Assembly: GCA_020848275.1 (NCBI GenBank)
Contig: JADLAK010000012.1
Span: 1 to 37,300, forward strand
DNA: 37,300 nt
Source of the DNA: Planctomycetota bacterium
GTDB taxonomy: Bacteria; Planctomycetota; UBA8742; UBA2392
Reading direction: 5' to 3'
Below are positions 1 through 6,267 of this stretch, piece by piece. The notes beneath the pieces are model-generated. The model saw nothing but the letters and a program-made list of their open reading frames with translations, ran no database searches and had not been told where the DNA came from. Each line of letters begins with the position of its first letter. The stretch's first letter is position 1. A program made the position numbers and the translations under genes.

Positions 1-60
1 AAGGTTGGCACCGCCAAATTGTGCGCGCGCCCACGCTGTGGGCGAAAGCTGCTCGAACAC
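1..60 (-). CDS. IS4-family (Tn5/IS50-like) transposase, N-terminal fragment, cut by the window edge
   Basis: Twenty codons are visible on the minus strand, starting with GTG at 60-58. An excellent Shine-Dalgarno AGGAGG (72-67) lies six bases upstream. The peptide reads VFEQLSPTAWARAQFGGANL. The W-A-x-x-Q-F-G-G-A-x-L block is the characteristic start of the DNA-binding N-terminal domain of Tn5-type IS4 transposases, where it is usually followed by G-D-x-R-R-x-R-R. A Tn5-like terminal repeat lies just upstream at 107-125, which supports the assignment. The gene is co-directional with the atp operon and begins about 135 bases past the atpA stop. The rest of the gene is outside the window, so intactness and the DDE residues cannot be judged. 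Confidence 0.75.
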   Translation of the reverse strand, partial: MFEQLSPTAWARAQFGGANL

Positions 61-106
61 GGATATCCTCCTTGAGGTATCCATGAGTCGGCAAATCCCG
101 CCCCTC

Positions 107-125
107 ACTTGTGTGTAAAGACAAG
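107..125 (-). repeat. presumed terminal inverted repeat of the IS4-family element
   Basis: Read on the minus strand, these 19 bases are CTTGTCTTTACACACAAGT. They match the Tn5/IS50 outside end (CTGACTCTTATACACAAGT, from memory) at 13 of 19 positions, including the inner block ACACAAGT. The distance to the transposase start (about 47 bases) is right for an IS50-type end. The element tip is therefore placed near 125. The partner end and target duplication are outside the window. Confidence 0.5.
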
Positions 126-137
126 CGCGTCAGCGAG

Positions 138-186
138 GGGTGTTTTTGGTTTGCGGAGATAAAACACCCGCCGCTAACGCAGCGGG
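138..186. repeat. two hairpins between atpA and the IS end
   Basis: A perfect 9-bp inverted repeat (GGGTGTTTT at 138-146, AAAACACCC at 161-169) is followed by a second short hairpin at 167-186 (CCCGCCGCTAACGCAGCGGG). The second belongs to the CCCRC..GCTWACGC..GYGGGCTCT family also seen at 2968-3040, 6922-6940, 7125-7145 and 22952-23026. The first lies just downstream of the atpA stop and could end or attenuate atp transcription, but no T-tract follows it. Confidence 0.45.
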
Positions 187-195
187 CTCTGGTTC

Positions 196-1890
196 TTACT
201 TGGCGGCGACGGCTTCCGGCTTCTTGGCGCGCAGGTCAGTCACGACTTTCGCCGCCTCCTTAATCGCCGCTTCAACATCCGCCGTGACGTCCTTTTTGGT
301 GCGCATGATGTCCATCGCTGCAGCTTTATTGGTCAACATGTACTCGAGGAACTGTTTTTCCCAACCCTTGAGGTCGTCGATCGCGACGCCATCGACAAGG
401 CCGTTGGTGGCGGCCCAGATCACCGCGACCTGGTTCTCGACGGGGTAAGCGTCGTGCAGGCCCTGTTTCAGCATCTCCACGAGACGGGCGCCGCGAGCGA
501 GCTGCGCTTGCGTCGATTTGTCGAGGTCGGAGCCGAACTGGGCAAAGGCCTCGAGTTCGCGGTACTGCGCCAAGTCAAGTTTCAGGCGGCCGGCGACTTT
601 CTTCATCGCTTTGATCTGCGCGTTACCGCCCACGCGACTAACTGAGATGCCGACGTTCACTGCGGGGCGAACGTTGGCGTAGAACAAATCGGGCTCGAGG
701 TAAATCTGGCCGTCGGTAATCGAAATAACGTTGGTCGGGATGTACGCCGACACGTCGCCGGCCTGCGTCTCGATCACCGGCAGCGCGGTCATGCTGCCGC
801 CGCTTTGCGGGTGCATGCGAAGTTCGTAGCCCTCGCCCGCGGCCTTGAGCGCCTCCTTGGCGGCGTGCACTTCTTCCTCGGTGATCATCGGGTACTGCTT
901 GCCGTCCACACCCTTGACGGTGTCCCAGGGCGCGTCCTTCTTGACCACGATGAAGAGTTCGAGCAGCTTCGCGGCGCGTTCAAGCAGGCGCGAGTGACAA
1001 TAGAACACGTCGCCGGGGTAAGCCTCGCGGCCCGGCGGGCGGCGCAGCAGCAGCGACAACTGGCGATAGGCGACGGCCTGCTTTGACAAGTCGTCGTAGA
1101 TGCAAAGCGTGTCGCGGATTTTCTGGGGCTTTGCGGCGTACATGAAATATTCGGCCATGGTCGCGCCGGTGTAGGGCGCGAGGTATTGCAGCGGCGCCGG
1201 ATCCTGCGCGTTGGCGCTAACCACAATCGTGTAGTCCATCGCGCCGTATTCCTCGAGCGTCGCGACAACCTGGCGCACCGTCGAGTTCTTCTGGCCGATG
1301 GCGACGTACACGCAAACGACGCCCTTGCCCTTCTGGTTGATGATGGTGTCGATGCCAATGGCGGTCTTGCCGACTTCGCGGTCGCCGATGATCAGTTCGC
1401 GCTGGCCGCGGCCGACGGGAATCATCGAGTCGATGGCTTTGATGCCCGTCTGCAGCGGGACCTTGACCGACTGGCGGGCGGCGATGCCGGGCGCGGGGCT
1501 TTCAACCAGGCGGAAGCCGTCGTTTTCAATCGGGCCCTTGCCGTCGATGGGCTGCCCCAGCGGGTTGACCACGCGGCCCAAAAAGCCGGGGCCCACGGGC
1601 ACCGACAAGATGCGGCCAGTGCGCTTGACCTGCTGGCCTTCCTTGATTTTCAGGTATTCGCCCATGATGACGACGCCGACGGAGTCTTCTTCAAGGTTGA
1701 AGGCGAGGCCGTAGACGCCGTTCTCGAACTCGACCATCTCGTTGGCCTGCACTTTTTCGAGGCCGTAAACGCGGGCGATGCCGTCGCCTACCTCGAGCAC
1801 CGTGCCGACTTCCTCGAGCGAAAGGTCGATGCCGAAGGATTCGATCTGCTTGCGGATGACTGAAGTGATTTCGTCGGAACGGATATCCAT
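196..1890 (-). CDS. atpA: ATP synthase F1 subunit alpha, with an extra ~50-residue insertion
   Basis: This is the non-catalytic nucleotide-binding subunit of the F1 headpiece (cytoplasmic), 564 residues against about 500-515 in most bacteria. The order is beta-barrel domain (~25-95), nucleotide-binding domain with P-loop GDREVGKT (169-176), the [17 protein letters not shown] block (291-307), the [19 protein letters not shown] block (369-387), the arginine of ISVSRVGG (R419) and the helical C-terminal domain. Most bacteria have Q-T where this P-loop has E-V. The extra length lies between ERAAKL and GGSMTALP (about 309-363), where the E. coli protein has only a short loop. The ATG is preceded by a GAGAG-type Shine-Dalgarno. 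The gene follows a lipoprotein gene rather than atpH directly, and an IS lies downstream where atpG is expected. Confidence 0.97.
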   Translation of the reverse strand: MDIRSDEITSVIRKQIESFGIDLSLEEVGTVLEVGDGIARVYGLEKVQANEMVEFENGVYGLAFNLEEDSVGVVIMGEYLKIKEGQQVKRTGRILSVPVGPGFLGRVVNPLGQPIDGKGPIENDGFRLVESPAPGIAARQSVKVPLQTGIKAIDSMIPVGRGQRELIIGDREVGKTAIGIDTIINQKGKGVVCVYVAIGQKNSTVRQVVATLEEYGAMDYTIVVSANAQDPAPLQYLAPYTGATMAEYFMYAAKPQKIRDTLCIYDDLSKQAVAYRQLSLLLRRPPGREAYPGDVFYCHSRLLERAAKLLELFIVVKKDAPWDTVKGVDGKQYPMITEEEVHAAKEALKAAGEGYELRMHPQSGGSMTALPVIETQAGDVSAYIPTNVISITDGQIYLEPDLFYANVRPAVNVGISVSRVGGNAQIKAMKKVAGRLKLDLAQYRELEAFAQFGSDLDKSTQAQLARGARLVEMLKQGLHDAYPVENQVAVIWAATNGLVDGVAIDDLKGWEKQFLEYMLTNKAAAMDIMRTKKDVTADVEAAIKEAAKVVTDLRAKKPEAVAAK

Positions 1891-1919
1891 GATTTTCTCT
1901 CGTTGTTCGTCGTGTGTCG

Positions 1920-1988
1920 CGTGGCATGGGCGCCCTCGCCCATGCCGATTCCACCGCGCTTCGCGCGGGCGAGGGCGCCCGCGCCACG
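1920..1988. repeat. REPIN-like paired palindrome between the lipoprotein gene and atpA
   Basis: Outer arms at 1920-1941 and 1967-1988 are reverse complements over 22 bases with two mismatches. The left arm also starts an internal hairpin of its own (GGCATGGGCG at 1923-1932 with CGCCCATGCC at 1937-1946). A small hairpin CCGCGCTTCGCGCGG lies between the arms. The element fills nearly the whole gap between the lipoprotein stop and the atpA start. Confidence 0.75.
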
Positions 1989-1990
1989 GT

Positions 1991-2407
1991 CTAGTTCGTT
2001 GACTGCTCCCACTCGTGCTTGGCGGCCTTGACCTTGGAGTTTTCGCTCGCCTTCGCTGTCGCCGCGATGCTCTTGAAGTCCGCGCGCATTTCAGTGATGC
2101 GGCCGAGCTGCGACCACGACTTGGTCGAGTCCTCGCCGTTTTCCTTGCGATGCAGGTTCACGTATTTGAGCGAGTTGTAGACGCGCACCATCCATTCGAC
2201 GATGTCCTCGTCGCTCTGGCTGCCTTTGTATTTGTTCTGCGCGGCAACGGCGGCCTGGGATTCCCGGTTGTAGTCCGCCGAATAGTCCTTCTTCGGCTTC
2301 ACCGGGCCCTTGTTGGTCGCGTTGTTGGCCGGCGGCACGTAGCTGGGGCCGCACGCCGCAAAGAATACGGTGGCGGCCAACAGCATCAGCAAAGCAGTCT
2401 TGTTCAT
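1991..2407 (-). CDS. small lipoprotein encoded inside the ATP synthase operon
   Basis: The 138-residue protein has a clear lipoprotein signal: M-N-K, a hydrophobic stretch, and a lipobox ending A-A-C at Cys19 followed by GPSYVPP. It is predicted to be exported and lipidated. The mature part is hydrophilic, with a Lys/Pro/Asn-rich linker (about 26-45) and a helical region (about 65-135) with no motif I recognise. The ATG overlaps the atpH stop (ATGA), and AAGGAAA upstream is a good ribosome site, so it is translationally coupled to atpH. The canonical order is atpH-atpA, so a lipoprotein here is unexpected. Whether it associates with the synthase or is a passenger cannot be told from sequence. 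Confidence 0.85.
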   Translation of the reverse strand: MNKTALLMLLAATVFFAACGPSYVPPANNATNKGPVKPKKDYSADYNRESQAAVAAQNKYKGSQSDEDIVEWMVRVYNSLKYVNLHRKENGEDSTKSWSQLGRITEMRADFKSIAATAKASENSKVKAAKHEWEQSTN

Positions 2408-2958
2408 GGGTTTCCTTGGTTGAACTGCCTTGCCAGCTTGGACAGGCGGCGCTTGAGCGTGGTGTCGATGACAAGGTCGCCCATGCGGATGCGCGCGCCG
2501 CCGATAAGGTCGGGCATATTGTGGACGTGCAATTCGACTTCCTTGCCGCCCGAGGCCTTCGACAGCGCGGCCTTGAGCGCCTCGAATTCCGCGGCGTCAA
2601 AGGGCGAGCCCGCCTCGACAAAGGCGTGCACGCGGCCCTCGGCCTGGTCCTTGAAGCGGTCAAAGGCGCGCACGATGTTGTCAAACAGCGGCTCGCGGCG
2701 CTTCTTGACGATCAACTGCACCAGGTTCAGCACCTCGGTGCAGACTTTGCCCTTCAGCGCGCTGACAAGCGCCGGGCCCTTGGCCTCTTTGCTGACGCGC
2801 GGGCTGACGAAGAAGTTGTGGAAGCCTTCGTCCTTCCAGGCCTCGGCAATGACTTTCAGGCCATCGTGGATTGCGCCCACGTTGCCGTGCTGGCGCCCGA
2901 TTTCGATCAGGGCGCCTGCGTACATTCGTGCTACAGGATCAGAGACGTTGGTAGCCAT
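2404..2958 (-). CDS. atpH: ATP synthase subunit delta (OSCP)
   Basis: A protein of 184 residues, the usual size. It is the F1 delta subunit that ties the alpha3beta3 head to the peripheral stalk. The N-terminal helical part reads DPVARMYAGALIEIG. The C-terminal signature IGGARIRMGDLVIDTTLKRR matches the conserved OSCP pattern of a glycine-rich strand, 'iD', and an R/L-rich end. A longer in-frame start exists at 3021, but its extra 21 codons are encoded by the palindromic repeat at 2968-3040. The ATG at 2958 gives the family-typical start (MATNVSDPVARMYAGAL). The stop overlaps the next gene's start as ATGA. Confidence 0.95.
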   Translation of the reverse strand: MATNVSDPVARMYAGALIEIGRQHGNVGAIHDGLKVIAEAWKDEGFHNFFVSPRVSKEAKGPALVSALKGKVCTEVLNLVQLIVKKRREPLFDNIVRAFDRFKDQAEGRVHAFVEAGSPFDAAEFEALKAALSKASGGKEVELHVHNMPDLIGGARIRMGDLVIDTTLKRRLSKLARQFNQGNP

Positions 2959-2967
2959 TTGTTGTTC

Positions 2968-3040
2968 CAAGCCCACTGCGTAAGCGGTGGGATGCAGCGG
3001 AAAACCGTGATGGTATCCCACCGCTTACGCAGTGGGCTTG
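2968..3040. repeat. long perfect palindrome (GCCCACTGCGTAAGCGGTGGG family) between atpF and atpH
   Basis: Arms of 26 bases at 2968-2993 and 3015-3040 are perfect reverse complements around a 21-base loop. Each arm contains its own short hairpin (CCCAC-TGCG-TAAGCG-GTGGG type). A divergent copy with the same layout sits between tssK and tssL (22952-23026), and single half-elements occur at 167-186, 6922-6940 and 7125-7145. Perfect arms in a non-coding gap suggest a recent copy or selection for the folded RNA. Confidence 0.85.
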
Positions 3041-3043
3041 CGT

Positions 3044-3739
3044 TTAGTTCCTCATCCCCGCCGCGGCGTCGACCGCTTCGCGCGCCAGGCGCTTGTGGTC
3101 TTCGCCCGTCAGCGCACGGCCCAGCACGCGGCCTGATGCCTCGAGCGCCAGCAGCACCGCGGCTTCGCGCAATTCCGCCTCGGCCTTGCGGCTGAGCTGT
3201 TCGACTTCGCGCTGGGCGCGTTCCTTGATTTCCTGTGCGGCGGCGTTGGCCGCCTGCTCGATGGCTGCGCGCGCATTGCGGCCCGCCGCAACGGCTTCGT
3301 CGGTGATCTTCTTGGCGTCTTCGTGGGAGCGGCGCATCATTTCTTCGTGCTTCTTGAGCAGCACTTCGGCCTCGATGCGGACTTGTTCGGCCTTGTCGAG
3401 TGCGTCCTTGATGTTCTTCTGGCGCGCGTCGAGCTGTTTGAAGAGCTTGGGGAACACAAAGCCGCCCAAAATCAGCAGCAGGATGCCAAAGCAGATGTAC
3501 TCCCAGAACATCACCGAGCCCAGCAGGTCCGTCACGCTCTTTTGCTTGGGCACGGCGTGGTGGTCGCCCGGCTCGCCCGGCGCCAAGTGGGCGCCGTGAT
3601 CGTCGTGGTGGGCGTCGGCGCCGGCTTTTTCTGCCCCGTGCTTTTCGGCCTCGGCGGCCGGCGCGGCGGCCAGGCCAGGCGCAAACGCACAAACGAACAG
3701 AAGCAACAGCGTCAACAAACGGTAGTGCGCTGAATTCAT
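3044..3739 (-). CDS. atpF: ATP synthase F0 subunit b with signal peptide and His-rich N-terminal segment
   Basis: The 231-residue peripheral-stalk subunit is well above the ~155-175 typical of AtpF. It begins with a signal-like segment (1-25, LLTLLLLFVCAFAPGLAAA). A His/Ala/Asp-rich stretch follows with seven histidines between 34 and 61, then a membrane helix (77-97). A long charged coiled coil (about 100-215), rich in A, E, K and R, runs parallel to its partner in the stalk. If the signal is cleaved, the His-rich part faces the periplasm just before the membrane helix. The ATG at 3739 has AAGGATCGAAGG upstream. A longer start at 3811 is rejected because its codons come from the repeat at 3762-3881. 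Confidence 0.93.
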   Translation of the reverse strand: MNSAHYRLLTLLLLFVCAFAPGLAAAPAAEAEKHGAEKAGADAHHDDHGAHLAPGEPGDHHAVPKQKSVTDLLGSVMFWEYICFGILLLILGGFVFPKLFKQLDARQKNIKDALDKAEQVRIEAEVLLKKHEEMMRRSHEDAKKITDEAVAAGRNARAAIEQAANAAAQEIKERAQREVEQLSRKAEAELREAAVLLALEASGRVLGRALTGEDHKRLAREAVDAAAGMRN

Positions 3740-3761
3740 CCTTCGATCCTTAATCGTGTTA

Positions 3762-3881
3762 CGTGTCTCGTGCTTCGTGCTACGGTTCTGCTGTTGCGTA
3801 ACACGCAGCACGAAGCACGTGTCACGAACTCGGCGTCTGTGCCGTGCTACGTGTTACGGAAAGCCCGTAACACGTAGCACG
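3762..3881. repeat. two adjacent hairpins of a GTGCTACGTGTTACG repeat family between atpE and atpF
   Basis: The first hairpin has arms at 3762-3781 and 3807-3826 (18 of 20 bases complementary; TCGTGCTTCGTGCT and its complement). The second is a perfect 17-bp stem (3843-3859 with 3865-3881) closing a five-base loop AAAGC. All arms are variations on GTGC-TACGTG-TTACG. They occupy nearly all of the 158-base gap between the two genes. Confidence 0.85.
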
Positions 3882-3897
3882 TCGCACGTGAGACGCA

Positions 3898-4203
3898 CTA
3901 CTTCGTGGTCTTCTCAACGAACTTCTCACCGCCGGGGCCGACAGCCTTGGCTGCGTCAACAAGGCCGCTGGCGCCCAGGCCGATCAGCATGCACACCACC
4001 ACCGCGAACAGCGCCACGCCTTCGATGAAGGCCGCCGTCACGATGGTCGTGCCGCGGATGGGACCCGCAGCTTCAGGCTGGCGGGCGATACTTTCGACCG
4101 CCGAGCCCGCGATACGACCGATACCAAGACCAGCGCCGATAGCCGCAAGGCCCGCGCCGATGCCGGCGAGGCCAAAGGCCCAGCCGAATCCACCGATGTC
4201 CAT
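3898..4203 (-). CDS. atpE: ATP synthase F0 subunit c (rotor ring proteolipid)
   Basis: A 101-residue hairpin membrane protein. Helix 1 is glycine-rich (GIGAGLAAIGAGLGIGRIAGSA, 15-35), followed by the polar loop RQPEAAGPIR (41-50) and helix 2 (52-76) with the ion-binding carboxylate Glu61 in FIEGVALF. The E-S/T and helix-1 Gln signature of Na+ rings is absent (Glu61 is followed by Gly), so H+ coupling is inferred. The ATG at 4203 is preceded by AAAGAGGAACAC. The tail after helix 2 is about 20 residues longer than in E. coli. Confidence 0.96.
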   Translation of the reverse strand: MDIGGFGWAFGLAGIGAGLAAIGAGLGIGRIAGSAVESIARQPEAAGPIRGTTIVTAAFIEGVALFAVVVCMLIGLGASGLVDAAKAVGPGGEKFVEKTTK

Positions 4204-4304
4204 GTGTTCCTCTTTCGTTGTCCAACTACGTTCGACCCCAACTCGTCCTCTGCCCGTGAGAGCCACTCCCGGCATCGGCCATCGCCCAGCGAAGGCCGGC
4301 TCTC

Positions 4305-4326
4305 CGCGGCGGGCATGCCCGCCGCG
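4305..4326. repeat. 22-bp perfect palindrome between atpB and atpE
   Basis: Positions 4305-4326 read identically on both strands (centre GGGCATGCCC, flanked by CGCGGC and GCCGCG). A wider pair GAGAGCC (4258-4264) and GGCTCTC (4298-4304) lies beside it. The palindrome sits just past the atpB stop and could act as an RNA hairpin tuning atpB/atpE ratios. No T-tract follows. Confidence 0.7.
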
Positions 4327-4334
4327 CACGCAGA

Positions 4335-5420
4335 TCAATGTTCCGGTACGAGATAGCTGCCGATAAAGATCGCCGAGAGATAAGTGAAAATGTAGGCCTG
4401 CAAAATCGCGACAAAGATTTCCAGGCCGTAAATCGCAACGCTCATCAGCACCGTGGGCACACCTGTCGCAATCGGCCAATAGGTGCCCGGCGCGCCGGTG
4501 GCCACGATCTGGTTGATGAAAAGCAGGCTCAGGATGATGCAGTGGCCCGCGGTCATGTTGGCGAACAAACGCACGGTGAGCGCAAAGGGCTTGGCCAGCA
4601 TGCCGATGAATTCGATGCCCAGCAGCAAGAACCAGATGCCGAGGTCCAGCGGCTTGGTGCTGAAGTGATAGGGCACCAGGTTCAGGAACCACGACTTGAC
4701 GCCGCCGACCAACCCGTTCTGCTTGATCTGAAGGTAGAACGAGCCGATCACGTAGGTGAACAGTGTCAGCGCCGCAAAGCCCATCGTGACCGTCGCCGCG
4801 CCCGTGGCCGTGGTGCTGCCCGGTATCAGGCCGATCAGGTTGATGGCGGCGATGAAGAAAAACGTGCAGGCCAAAAACGGCGAGAACATGTCCGCGAGTC
4901 GATACGGGTTCTCCGCTTCGTGGGCGTGGTCATGCTCGTGTCCCGTGCCGCTCGCTGACGCTTCGCGCTCTGTTTTGCCCGGTTCTTCATGCGCGTGGGT
5001 TGCGGCGGGCGCGGGATCGTGCGACGCGTCTTGGGCCGCGTGTTCGTGTTGGTGTTCGGGCAGGCCTTTTTCGTCCTTCGGTTCGTGGCCGTGGTCGCCG
5101 TGGCCGTGCGCGTGGGGGCTCTTGATGTTCGGGCGCGCGATTTCGTTGCGGACAAACAGCGCGATGGGCTCAACGAAGTTGCGCAGGCCGCGGGGCACGC
5201 GGCCGTTGCGCAGATAGGTCACGTAGGTGACCATCAGCAGCACCAGCGCCGTCGCCGCCATCATCATGATGGAATGCTGCGACAGGTGCATGAAGCCCGG
5301 CATGCTGGAGTTCCAGCCATTGATGAATTCTTCGCCGTGCACGCCCCAGAGGCTGACCCACGCCGCGGCGCGGTCGTAAAGGTGTTCAACGGGATTGAAA
5401 TTGCCTTCAGCGAGGAACAC
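4335..5420 (-). CDS. atpB: ATP synthase F0 subunit a with a His-rich cytoplasmic loop insertion
   Basis: A 361-residue stator membrane protein that forms the proton half-channels against the c-ring. The essential arginine is R284 in LTVRLFANMTAGH. The other conserved blocks are a first membrane helix (about 52-70), FFFIAAINLIGLIPG (187-201) and the C-terminal helices ending YIFTYLSAIFIGSYL. Between the first helix and FSPFLACTFFFI lies an insertion (about 102-170) with 15 histidines among Asp, Glu, Ala and Pro. In E. coli topology this loop is cytoplasmic. The protein is about 90 residues longer than E. coli AtpB, mostly because of this segment. It starts nine bases after the atpI stop. Confidence 0.96.
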   Translation of the reverse strand: MFLAEGNFNPVEHLYDRAAAWVSLWGVHGEEFINGWNSSMPGFMHLSQHSIMMMAATALVLLMVTYVTYLRNGRVPRGLRNFVEPIALFVRNEIARPNIKSPHAHGHGDHGHEPKDEKGLPEHQHEHAAQDASHDPAPAATHAHEEPGKTEREASASGTGHEHDHAHEAENPYRLADMFSPFLACTFFFIAAINLIGLIPGSTTATGAATVTMGFAALTLFTYVIGSFYLQIKQNGLVGGVKSWFLNLVPYHFSTKPLDLGIWFLLLGIEFIGMLAKPFALTVRLFANMTAGHCIILSLLFINQIVATGAPGTYWPIATGVPTVLMSVAIYGLEIFVAILQAYIFTYLSAIFIGSYLVPEH

Positions 5421-5429
5421 TGAAATCTC

Positions 5430-5819
5430 CTAAACCGTCTTTGGCTGACTGCGCAGCGATTCCTGCACCCACAGCGTCTGTACACCCAGGTAAACCAGCA
5501 CGGTCACAAAGAACGAAATCACAAAGCCCGCCGGGTTGCCCCAGCCCGTGTAAATCAGCACGCCCGTGCCGCAAACCAGCGTGACCAGCCGCAACATGAA
5601 GCCGCCCATGGCATGACCCAGTGCGGCTTCTTTATTAGTTTCCTTCAGCGCCTTGCGCAGGTTTAACAAGCCGAAACCCATCAGCAGCAGCCCTAGAAAA
5701 GTGCCTGCACCCATACCAACCAGTATCTTGGGGTCCCATTGAAAATACGCGCCAGTCAGGACGGCCACCGCAAGTGCGACGACGGCTAGTGCGCCAAGCG
5801 CGTAGGGTTGCCACTTCAT
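5430..5819 (-). CDS. atpI: AtpI-like membrane protein (ATP synthase protein I)
   Basis: The protein has 129 residues with four predicted membrane helices (about 7-27, 32-52, 72-92 and 97-116) and a charged cytoplasmic segment between helices 2 and 3 (RKALKETNKEAALG). Size, helix count and position directly before atpB match AtpI, which is implicated in c-ring assembly. The family is poorly conserved, so the name rests largely on context. The ATG at 5819 overlaps the atpZ stop as ATGA. An in-frame extension upstream is the wrong-frame reading of atpZ. Confidence 0.8.
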   Translation of the reverse strand: MKWQPYALGALAVVALAVAVLTGAYFQWDPKILVGMGAGTFLGLLLMGFGLLNLRKALKETNKEAALGHAMGGFMLRLVTLVCGTGVLIYTGWGNPAGFVISFFVTVLVYLGVQTLWVQESLRSQPKTV

Positions 5820-6184
5820 TTGCCTGCCTCTTCCTTCTCCATGCGCGCGACACCGCGAATGACGCCCCACATCGCCGCCGCCATGCCGATCAGCGAGCCG
5901 GCGATGATGAACGCCGGCGTTTTCGGCAGCAGCCCCAGCCAGTTGTCCAGCGCCCAGCCGCCTAAAATCGGCAGCCCCAGCGTGAACAGGAACTGCACGC
6001 CCAGCCCGGTGTAACGCAGGTACTTCTGCATCACTCCGTCGTTGGCATCGCGCCTTTGTCGCTGCTGGTCGGACTTCACCTGCGGCGACTCGCGCAACGC
6101 CTCTTGCGCCCGGCGCAGACGCTCGTATTCCTCGGGCGACGGCGGCAACGGACGACCAGTTTCCGGCGGCAACGGATCGGACAA
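5816..6184 (-). CDS. atpZ: AtpZ-like protein, first gene of the atp operon, TTG start
   Basis: The 122-residue protein has a hydrophilic Arg/Glu/Pro-rich N-terminus and two membrane helices (about 57-77 and 87-107). The segment YTGLGVQFLFTLGLPILGGW followed by ALDNWLGLLPKTPAFIIAG fits the AtpZ/AtpI superfamily pattern (Y-x-x-L-G-x-x-F ... G-x-x-L-D ... P ... G). AtpZ proteins act with AtpI, proposed in ring assembly or Mg2+/Ca2+ handling. TTG at 6184 is chosen because GGAAGGGG (6198-6191) lies six bases upstream. The longer ATG at 6241 falls within the candidate promoter and has no ribosome site. It overlaps atpI by four bases. Confidence 0.82.
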   Translation of the reverse strand: MSDPLPPETGRPLPPSPEEYERLRRAQEALRESPQVKSDQQRQRRDANDGVMQKYLRYTGLGVQFLFTLGLPILGGWALDNWLGLLPKTPAFIIAGSLIGMAAAMWGVIRGVARMEKEEAGK

Positions 6185-6190
6185 ATTGCA

Positions 6191-6198
6191 CCCCTTCC
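6191..6198 (-). promoter_or_regulatory. Shine-Dalgarno that fixes the atpZ TTG start
   Basis: GGAAGGGG on the minus strand, six bases before TTG at 6184. No comparable site precedes the alternative ATG at 6241. Confidence 0.65.
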
Positions 6199-6213
6199 CG
6201 CTGCGAGGCCGGA

Positions 6214-6241
6214 ACCTTAGCACGCAATCTGCTGGAATCAA
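6214..6241 (-). promoter_or_regulatory. candidate sigma70-type promoter for the atp operon
   Basis: On the minus strand TTGATT (6241-6236), a 16-base spacer and TGC-TAAGGT (extended -10, 6222-6214). Initiation near 6207 would leave a leader of about 23 bases carrying the GGAAGGGG ribosome site. The folK promoter candidate has a similar TGC-TAGAGT -10. Only about half of the -10 hexamer matches consensus. Confidence 0.45.
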
Positions 6242-6267
6242 CTGAAAGAATGGCGGCCGGAAGCGCC

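Noticed and set aside
1186..1863. plus-strand open frames opposite atpA
   Set aside because: They are complementary to the conserved AtpA reading frame and have no independent support.
3762..3881. possible CRISPR array or tandem repeat array
   Set aside because: Units are in alternating orientation and form two hairpins, with no regular unique spacers and no cas genes.
3898..4203. Na+-coupled c-ring
   Set aside because: Glu61 is followed by Gly, and the helix-1 glutamine of Na+ rings is absent.
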